Below are positions 1-4,887 of a DNA stretch of 5,453 bases, piece by piece. A program made the position numbers and the translations under genes. Origin of the DNA: Vicinamibacteria bacterium (GTDB lineage: Bacteria > Acidobacteriota > Vicinamibacteria > Fen-336 > JAGNNV01). Each line of letters begins with the position of its first letter. Within the stretch, counting starts at the first letter, position 1. Location: NCBI GenBank assembly GCA_016650185.1, contig JAENWE010000436.1:1-5453 (forward strand), written 5' to 3'. Under the pieces are notes generated by a model, which saw only the letters and a program-made list of their open reading frames with translations, did not search any database and was not told the DNA's origin.

Positions 1-711
1 AGTCCGGGTCAGAACAGACTGCAACTGTTCCTGAACCGAGGTGACCGGATGCTGCCGATTGCCGTAGGTGCTTTCCACAACCACGTAGTCGACATCGGGA
101 CAAGGGTCGGGGTCCGGGGCGAGGACGGCGTTGTACCGGCCCACGTCGCCCGAGAAGAGAATTCGACGGCTTTGACCCGAGCCGTCGTCTACGGTCATGT
201 CGATCGAGCCCGCTCCCAAAAGATGTCCGGCTTCGCGGAAGGTGAAGGAGATGCCCGGTGCGGCGATGTGCGATTGGCCGACCGGAACGGGCACGAAAAG
301 CTTCAGCGCCCTCTCGACGTCCTTGTCGTCGAACAAGGGCAGCGCCGGCTTGTGGCTGGTGCGTCCCTTGCGGTTCAGATACTCCGCATCTTCCATCTGC
401 AGGTGAGCGGCGTCCTTGAGCAGGACCTCGGCGAGTTCAACCGTTGGTGGAGTGCAGAAGATGGGCCCCGCGAAGCCGTTCTTGACCAATCTCGGAATGC
501 GGCCGATGTGGTCGAGATGAGTGTGGGTAAGGACCACCGCCTCAACCTGGGGCGCCGGGAATTCCGGATCCACCCAGTTCCTCGCTCGGGTCTCCCTGCG
601 TCCTTGAAACATGCCGAAGTCGACCATCACCTGCGACCGGCCCGAGTCGACGAGATAGGCGGATCCGGTCACGGTACGCGCGGCCCCAAGGAAAGTGATT
701 GAGATGGCCAT
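1..711 (-). CDS. MBL-fold/beta-CASP ribonuclease-like hydrolase (C-terminus beyond window)
   Basis: This is the N-terminal 237 residues of a zinc-dependent metallo-beta-lactamase-fold hydrolase of the Cft2/YSH1 type (COG1236, CPSF73-like), whose bacterial members are generally predicted RNA-processing nucleases in the cytoplasm. Visible motifs are the opening GAARTVTGS (residues 9-17), VDFGMFQG (30-37), zinc-binding HTHLDH (63-68), AGHLLGAGS with third-ligand His163 (161-169), FSGDVGR with bridging Asp189 (186-192), and ESTYGNR (213-219), which normally leads into the beta-CASP domain. The family is usually about 450-470 residues, so the beta-CASP and C-terminal RNA-specificity parts lie beyond position 1. 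The ATG at 711 is chosen because it places the first beta strand at the terminus and has AAGGA at 727-723, 11 nt upstream. It begins 21 bp after the acnA stop, suggesting one transcript. Family and fold are certain; the RNA substrate is inferred. Confidence 0.93.
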   Translation of the reverse strand, partial: MAISITFLGAARTVTGSAYLVDSGRSQVMVDFGMFQGRRETRARNWVDPEFPAPQVEAVVLTHTHLDHIGRIPRLVKNGFAGPIFCTPPTVELAEVLLKDAAHLQMEDAEYLNRKGRTSHKPALPLFDDKDVERALKLFVPVPVGQSHIAAPGISFTFREAGHLLGAGSIDMTVDDGSGQSRRILFSGDVGRYNAVLAPDPDPCPDVDYVVVESTYGNRQHPVTSVQEQLQSVLTRT

Positions 712-722
712 GAAGATCCAAA

Positions 723-727
723 TCCTT
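723..727 (-). promoter_or_regulatory. Shine-Dalgarno of the beta-CASP gene
   Basis: AAGGA on the minus strand lies 11 nt before the ATG at 711, inside the short gap after the acnA stop codon. It supports that start and translation from a shared acnA transcript. No terminator-like hairpin is seen in the gap. Confidence 0.6.
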
Positions 728-732
728 TATTG

Positions 733-3438
733 CTAGCCCAGCATTTTGCGCAGCACCGTCTGCAGGATGCCGCCGTTCTTGTAGTAGTTGATCTCCATCA
801 CGGTATCGAGGCGGCAGGTTGCGTCGAACGAAGAGGTCGACCCGTCCGCGCGCGTGACCTTCACGGTGAGGGACTGACGCGGCACCAGACTCTTCGCGTC
901 GAGACCGCCGATCGACAGCGACTCGTCCCCGGTCAGGCCGAGGCCTTCGGCGTTCTGGCCGGCCTTGAAAACGATGGGGAGGACGCCCATGCCCACAAGG
1001 TTGCTGCGGTGGATTCGTTCGAAACTTTCCGCGATGACCGCTCGCACGCCCAGGAGCAAAGTGCCCTTGGCCGCCCAGTCGCGCGACGAACCGGAGCCGT
1101 ATTCCTTGCCCGCGAGAATCACCAGCGGTGTTTTGGCCTCCTTGTATTTCATGGCCGCGTCATAGATGGGCATGCGTTCGCCGCCGGGCTGAAACACGGT
1201 GACCCCGCCCTCCACTCCCGGCACCATCAGGTTCTTGAGCCGGATGTTCGCGAAGGTCCCGCGAACCATGACGCGGTCGTTGCCGCGGCGGGCTCCGTAA
1301 GAGTTGAAGTCCTTTTTCTCGATGCCCCGCGCTTTCAAGAACTCACCGGCCGGGGACGCCGCCGCGATGTCGCCCGCGGGAGAGATGTGATCGGTGGTGA
1401 TTGAATCCGAGAACATGGCGAGGATGCGCGCGCTTTCAATGCCTCGAAGCGGAACGGGCTCCATGGAAAGACCCTGGAAGAAGGACGGTTCCTGAATGTA
1501 GGTCGACGCTTCCTTGAAATCGAAGAGAGCGCCCTCCGCCACGGAGATGGCGTTCCAGTCCGGATTGCCGCCGAACACGTCCGCGTAGCTCTTGGTGAAG
1601 AGTTCACTGCTCACCGAGGCCTCGGCTTCCGCGACTTCCTTCATGGTTGGCCAGATGTCTTTCAACATCACCGGCGCGCCGGCCTTGTCCGTTCCGATCG
1701 GCTCGGTTGTGAGGTCGATGTCGGTGGTGCCGGCCAGGGCGTAGGCCACAACCAGAGGCGGCGACGCCAGGTAGTTCGCCTTCACGTCCGGATTCACGCG
1801 TCCCTCGAAGTTCCGGTTTCCTGAGAGGACGGCGGAAGCCACCAGCTTGCCGTCGTTAACGGCCTTTGACATTGCCGGGGGCAAGGGCCCCGAGTTTCCA
1901 ATACAGGTGGTGCAGCCGTAGCCGACCACGTTGAAGCCGATGGCCTCAAGGTGGCCCATGAGGCCGGACTTCTCCAGATACTCGGTGACCACCTTGGATC
2001 CGGGCGCTAGAGAAGTCTTGACGTACGGCTTCACCGTCAGTCCCCTGGCCACCGCCTTCTTTGCGACGAGGCCGGCGCCGAGCATGACGGAAGGGTTGGA
2101 CGTATTCGTGCAGCTCGTGATGGCCGCGATGGCGACGGCGCCATGGGCGATGGAACTCGTCGTGCCCTTCATCTCAACGGTGGCGGAGCGGGTCAGGTCA
2201 TCGGGACCGAGGCCAAAACCCCGATCCTTCACCGGAGCCACGAGCGACTTGCGGAACGACTCCTTCATCGACTTCAAAGCCACGCGGTCCTGCGGGCGCT
2301 TGGGTCCGGCGAGCGATGGCTCCACCGTCCCAAGATCCAGTTCGATCATGTCGGTGAACACGGGCTCCGCGGACTCCTTCGTGCGGAAGAGACCTTGTTC
2401 CTTCATGTATCGCTCGACCAGGTCGACCTCGTCCTCGGTACGGCCGGTGTTCTTGAGATAGCGAAGAGTCTCGTCATCGGTGGGGAAGAAACCGCAGGTG
2501 GCTCCATACTCGGGGGCCATATTCGCGATGGTCGCTCGATCGGCGAGAGGCATGCCGGAAAGGCCCGGGCCAAAGAACTCCACGAACTTTTCGACCACGC
2601 CCTTCTTGCGCAAGGCCTGGGTCACGGTCAGCACCATGTCGGTGGCGGTCACGCCTTCGCTCAGTCGTCCCACCAGTCGCATGCCGATGACCTGCGGCGT
2701 GACCATGTATAGCGGCTGACCCAGCATCGCCGCCTCGGCTTCGATGCCGCCCACGCCCCAGCCCAGAACCCCGAGACCGTTGATCATGGTGGTGTGGGAA
2801 TCGGTGCCCACGAGCGTATCGGGGAACGCGAAGGTCTCGCCATTCTCGGTCTTTGAGAGAACTCCCTTCGCCAGGTACTCAAGGTTCACCTGATGAACGA
2901 TGCCGGTCGCCGGGGGAACCACGCGGAAGTTGTCGAAGGCTTTCTGACCCCAGCGAAGGAATTCATAACGTTCGTTGTTGCGCTCGAATTCGAGCTTGGC
3001 ATTGTGGGCGAGCGCGTCCTTCGTGCCGTATGCATCCACCTGAACCGAGTGGTCGACCACGAGGTCCACGGGCACCAGGGGGTTGACCTTGCGGGGGTCG
3101 TGCCCGAGGCGCGCCACCGCCGCGCGCATCGAGGCCAGATCGACCACGGAGGGCACGCCGGTGAAGTCTTGAAGGATGACCCGCGCGGGCATGAAGGGGA
3201 CCTCGATGTCCATGGGCGCCGTGGCGTTCCATCCGGCCAGGTTCCTCACGTCCTGGTCGTGAACCAGTTCGCCATCGACCGAACGCAGGATGGCTTCCAG
3301 AACGATGCGAATGGAATATGGGAGCGTCTCAAGATTTGGGGCGACCCCGGCCTTCCTGAGGGCGTCCAGTCGATGGATGGAAAAGTTGCCGCCCCTGGTC
3401 TGGAGTTTGGCGCGCGATCCGAAAGAATCCTTCTTCAT
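733..3438 (-). CDS. acnA: Aconitate hydratase, AcnA/IRP1 type
   Basis: Complete 901-residue aconitase that interconverts citrate and isocitrate through cis-aconitate in the TCA cycle (cytoplasm, one [4Fe-4S] cluster). Length is close to E. coli AcnA (about 891). The cluster cysteines are all present: Cys443 in ITSCTNTSNPS and Cys509/Cys512 in GYGCTTCIGNSG. Active-site segments are DSHTTMINGLG (213-223), DSITTDHISPAGD (678-690), and YGSGSSRDWAAKG (780-792) with the catalytic Ser and Arg of the SSR triplet at 784-786. Domain order is the usual 1-2-3, a linker, then the C-terminal swivel domain 4. The N-terminus MKKDSFGSRAKL matches the typical AcnA opening, fixing the ATG at 3438, although no Shine-Dalgarno precedes it. 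A 64-bp gap separates it from the His-rich gene upstream, and the nuclease gene follows after 21 bp. It is intact, with no missing key residue. AcnA/IRP1-type apo-enzymes can bind mRNA in some organisms; nothing here shows that directly. Confidence 0.98.
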   Translation of the reverse strand: MKKDSFGSRAKLQTRGGNFSIHRLDALRKAGVAPNLETLPYSIRIVLEAILRSVDGELVHDQDVRNLAGWNATAPMDIEVPFMPARVILQDFTGVPSVVDLASMRAAVARLGHDPRKVNPLVPVDLVVDHSVQVDAYGTKDALAHNAKLEFERNNERYEFLRWGQKAFDNFRVVPPATGIVHQVNLEYLAKGVLSKTENGETFAFPDTLVGTDSHTTMINGLGVLGWGVGGIEAEAAMLGQPLYMVTPQVIGMRLVGRLSEGVTATDMVLTVTQALRKKGVVEKFVEFFGPGLSGMPLADRATIANMAPEYGATCGFFPTDDETLRYLKNTGRTEDEVDLVERYMKEQGLFRTKESAEPVFTDMIELDLGTVEPSLAGPKRPQDRVALKSMKESFRKSLVAPVKDRGFGLGPDDLTRSATVEMKGTTSSIAHGAVAIAAITSCTNTSNPSVMLGAGLVAKKAVARGLTVKPYVKTSLAPGSKVVTEYLEKSGLMGHLEAIGFNVVGYGCTTCIGNSGPLPPAMSKAVNDGKLVASAVLSGNRNFEGRVNPDVKANYLASPPLVVAYALAGTTDIDLTTEPIGTDKAGAPVMLKDIWPTMKEVAEAEASVSSELFTKSYADVFGGNPDWNAISVAEGALFDFKEASTYIQEPSFFQGLSMEPVPLRGIESARILAMFSDSITTDHISPAGDIAAASPAGEFLKARGIEKKDFNSYGARRGNDRVMVRGTFANIRLKNLMVPGVEGGVTVFQPGGERMPIYDAAMKYKEAKTPLVILAGKEYGSGSSRDWAAKGTLLLGVRAVIAESFERIHRSNLVGMGVLPIVFKAGQNAEGLGLTGDESLSIGGLDAKSLVPRQSLTVKVTRADGSTSSFDATCRLDTVMEINYYKNGGILQTVLRKMLG

Positions 3439-3445
3439 GCCCGCG

Positions 3446-3451
3446 ATTTTA
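3446..3451 (-). promoter_or_regulatory. Possible -10 element of acnA
   Basis: TAAAAT on the minus strand (five of six to TATAAT) ends 7 nt before the acnA ATG. This would put the transcript start at or next to the start codon, which fits the lack of a Shine-Dalgarno. No convincing -35 hexamer is found at the usual distance, so this is weak. acnA may instead be transcribed from the merR promoter. Confidence 0.28.
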
Positions 3452-3502
3452 CTTGCCGGACGGCTTTCGCCCGCGGAGGCGCGGTCCGGACGCGGTTTCG
3501 GC

Positions 3503-4000
3503 CTAGTCCTTGGCGTCGACGATCAGCGGATCCCCGGTGTTGTGATCCTTGATCTGAAACCTCAGAAATTCGTGGATTGCGTCCAGAGCCTCCTTGTTGC
3601 TCGTAGCCATCACGATTCGGCCTCCCTTGGGCGAGGATTCATACGAAAATCGGATCTCGGCCTTGAGTCGCGTCATCGTCGGCGTCCCCGGCGGTAGCAC
3701 GCTGTGAACGAGCATCGGCGTGTTGAAGTTGCCCTCGGCGAACATCTTCGCGATGTGGCCGAGGTGGGCCTGGATCTGCTCCCGACTTTCCTTGTCGTCC
3801 GCCGCGTTGGCCTCCACCTGGACAGCGCCGCCTTTGCCCTCGAGCAGGAAGTGGTGCGTGGTCTTCTCATGCGAGAAGCCCATGGCCCGGTCACCGTTTT
3901 GGTCGACCTGGTGTTGGTGTTCGCTGGTTCGAGCTTTCGTGGCTCCAGGGTCCTGCGAGGGAACGAGGGCGGTTACGAGAAGCAAAGCGGCTGGATTCAT
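3503..4000 (-). CDS. Small His-rich, possibly exported conserved protein of unknown function
   Basis: A 165-residue protein with ten histidines (28, 30, 44, 49, 50, 79, 82, 99, 143, 153) and no cysteine. The first 16 residues (MNPAALLLVTALVPSQ) form a short hydrophobic stretch like a weak signal peptide, but there is no basic n-region and no clear AXA cleavage site. The most distinctive part is QVDQNGDRAMGFSHEKTTHHF (31-51), split here as QVDQNGDRAM then GFSHEKTTHHF; a helical segment (about 71-90), a Pro-rich turn (TPMLVHSVLPPGTPTM) and a C-terminal FLRFQIKDHNTGDP follow. I recall similar uncharacterised proteins in other environmental bacteria, but know no proven function. The ATG at 4000 is preferred because AAGGAG lies 7 nt upstream. 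Its 5' end overlaps merR by 110 bp in another frame, so it is probably controlled by that regulator. A shorter start at Met40 (3883) would remove the overlap but lose the hydrophobic leader. Metal or ligand binding through His is speculation. Confidence 0.85.
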   Translation of the reverse strand: MNPAALLLVTALVPSQDPGATKARTSEHQHQVDQNGDRAMGFSHEKTTHHFLLEGKGGAVQVEANAADDKESREQIQAHLGHIAKMFAEGNFNTPMLVHSVLPPGTPTMTRLKAEIRFSYESSPKGGRIVMATSNKEALDAIHEFLRFQIKDHNTGDPLIVDAKD

Positions 4001-4439
4001 GGACGGTCTCCTTGGTGGTTGCGGTATTGGATTTGACGGAAAGTGAATCGAGAAGGTGGACCTGCTTTCCGGGAGGTGCTGCGTCCAGCTGGCGATCCCA
4101 GTTCTCGAGCAGGAGGCGCAGGTCGTCCCGCAGGTTGGTGAGCTCAGCCAGGCGAGTTTCGGTGGAAGCCAGCTTGAGGGCGGCCAGCGCGCGCACTTTG
4201 CGGCAGGGGAGCCCGCCCCGGTCGCGTTCGCGGAGGACGACCGCGAGTTCGACGAGCGAGAAGCCGAAGCCCAGCGCCCGTCGGATGAGGAGGACTCGAT
4301 CGAGGGCCGCCTCCGGATAGATCCGATAGTTGTTGGCCGAACGCGCGGGCTTGGCGAGCACGCCCACGCGCTCGTAGTGCCTGAGCGTATCGGGGCTTAC
4401 CCCGGCCCGCCGCGCCAATTCTCCCGAAGCGATAACCAT
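3891..4439 (-). CDS. MerR-family transcriptional regulator with extended C-terminal tail
   Basis: A 182-residue DNA-binding regulator. Residues 1-40 form the MerR winged helix-turn-helix (IASGELARRAGVSPDTLRHYERVGVL, wing 1 around ARSANNYRIY), followed by a second wing/HTH (about 41-72) and a long dimerisation helix (about 79-115). Cys79 in GLPCRKV is at the start of that helix, where ZntR-type sensors also have a Cys, but the loop that holds the Cys pair in CueR and ZntR (here about 115-130) has none. It therefore lacks the usual metal site and its inducer is unknown. ATG at 4439 is chosen because the fold begins at once and the promoter lies just upstream; a longer in-frame start at 4544 would precede that promoter. 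Residues about 134-182 are a Ser/Arg/Pro-rich tail absent from typical members of 130-145 residues, of which 147-182 are encoded by DNA shared with the next gene. It probably regulates itself and that gene. Confidence 0.9.
   Translation of the reverse strand: MVIASGELARRAGVSPDTLRHYERVGVLAKPARSANNYRIYPEAALDRVLLIRRALGFGFSLVELAVVLRERDRGGLPCRKVRALAALKLASTETRLAELTNLRDDLRLLLENWDRQLDAAPPGKQVHLLDSLSVKSNTATTKETVHESSRFASRNRPRSLAGPWSHESSNQRTPTPGRPKR
4008..4013 (-). promoter_or_regulatory. Strong Shine-Dalgarno deciding the start of the His-rich gene
   Basis: AAGGAG on the minus strand lies 7 nt before the ATG at 4000 and sits inside the merR reading frame. It is the best ribosome-binding site in the window and the main reason for choosing the longer start with its hydrophobic leader. 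Confidence 0.8.
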
Positions 4440-4448
4440 GTGAACGGC

Positions 4449-4480
4449 ATTATGGAGTCTGGAACCGATTCCAGGGTCAA
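4449..4480 (-). promoter_or_regulatory. MerR-type promoter with 20-bp spacer
   Basis: On the minus strand, TTGACC (4480-4475, five of six to consensus) and CATAAT (4454-4449, five of six) are separated by 20 bp. The over-long spacer is the hallmark of promoters that MerR proteins activate by twisting the DNA. The predicted transcript start is about 4442-4439, at or within a few nucleotides of the merR ATG, so the merR message would be leaderless or nearly so. It should drive merR and the His-rich gene. Confidence 0.75.
4459..4474. promoter_or_regulatory. Perfect palindromic MerR operator
   Basis: CTGGAATCGGTTCCAG on the minus strand is a 6-4-6 dyad with both arms perfectly complementary, lying entirely between the -35 and -10 hexamers and touching the -35. 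Position and symmetry are those expected for binding of a MerR dimer, most simply the product of the adjacent merR gene. Confidence 0.75.
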
Positions 4481-4481
4481 G

Positions 4482-4500
4482 AGAAATCTTTGAGATTTCT
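4482..4500. repeat. Perfect inverted repeat next to the merR -35 box
   Basis: AGAAATCTTTGAGATTTCT has two perfectly complementary 8-bp arms around TTG. It lies one base upstream of the merR -35 hexamer and is AT-rich against a GC-rich background. No T-run follows it on either strand, so it is a poor intrinsic terminator; a second protein-binding site is more likely. Its function is not shown by the sequence. Confidence 0.55.
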
Positions 4501-4887
4501 ACCGGCCTGGCCGCTCGGCGTTTTGGGGAACTTGTCGACGACATGGCTGATCGCCTGTCGGGCCTTCTTAGCTGATGCCAAGGCCCTCATCAGTCAATTT
4601 GTTGTACACGGAGGTCGTTCGGGGCTCGCCTCGGCCGAGACTCCCTGGGGCAGGCGAGACAGGGGTCGGGCCAGGAAGGCGAAGGCGGCGAAACCCGACA
4701 CCGACAGCACCAACACGACCAGAACGGACAGAAAGATCCTCGTCAGCGAGGGCATTTGAGACGGTACGAAGGTTGCAAGGACTTGGCTCCCGGGATAGGT
4801 GGCCGGTCATCATGCGGCCGTTTCTCGCGGGCCTTTCCCGAGCCTCGCTGACGATTTCCGTTGAGGACAGCCGTTGCATAGAGTGAA
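4501..4887. other. Intergenic stretch between merR and the iclR-type gene
   Basis: This stretch separates the leftward merR unit from the rightward IclR gene. Apart from the possible 53-residue ORF it holds no recognisable gene, tRNA or mobile element. I see only weak hairpins (4560-4586 and 4738-4751) and a 12-bp inverted pair (4740-4751 with 4843-4854). No convincing -35/-10 pair for the IclR gene was found. Confidence 0.6.
4594..4755 (-). CDS. Possible 53-residue single-span membrane protein
   Basis: A short ORF with one strong hydrophobic helix near its start (FLSVLVVLVLSVSGFAAFAF, about residues 8-27), basic residues before and after it, then a Pro/Ser-rich tail ending PPCTTN. The first three quarters show the strong third-position G/C preference seen in the real genes here, which weighs in its favour, but the last few codons do not. 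There is no Shine-Dalgarno before the ATG and no recognised homologue. The loss of codon bias near the end and a longer open frame beside it could mean a small peptide, the remnant 5' end of a decayed exported or anchored protein, or chance. Confidence 0.35.
   Translation of the reverse strand: MPSLTRIFLSVLVVLVLSVSGFAAFAFLARPLSRLPQGVSAEASPERPPCTTN

Noticed and set aside
49..702. Long plus-strand open frame opposite the beta-CASP gene
   Set aside because: Its translation shows no recognisable domain, while the opposite strand carries all metallo-beta-lactamase motifs. It is an antisense shadow kept open by G/C-rich third positions.
730..1404. Plus-strand 224-residue open frame antisense to acnA
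   Set aside because: Rich in Arg, His, Val and Asp with no family features; the acnA strand is fully explained by a complete aconitase.
1931..3552. Several plus-strand open frames antisense to acnA and its upstream gap (including 1931-2461, 2143-2712, 2893-3552)
   Set aside because: They overlap one another and conserved aconitase codons, and have no motifs or credible starts.
4012..4493. Plus-strand open frames opposite merR (4012-4320 and 4056-4493)
   Set aside because: Arg/Ser-rich or Ala/Glu-rich shadows of the merR coding strand.
4440..4544. N-terminal extension of merR to an in-frame ATG at 4544
   Set aside because: The extra 35 residues lie before the MerR fold and would span the promoter and operator, from which that part could not be transcribed.
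4560..4586. Inverted repeat GGGCCTT/AAGGCCC as a terminator
   Set aside because: The loop is 13 nt and no T-run follows on either strand, so there is no good case for an intrinsic terminator.
4738..4751. Small hairpin CCTCG-TCAG-CGAGG
   Set aside because: Only five base pairs and no T-tract; such hairpins are common in GC-rich DNA.
4773..4798. TTGCAA and a downstream GATAGGT-like sequence as an IclR-gene promoter
   Set aside because: The -10 match is poor and it lies about 90 bp from the start, so it does not meet a reasonable threshold.
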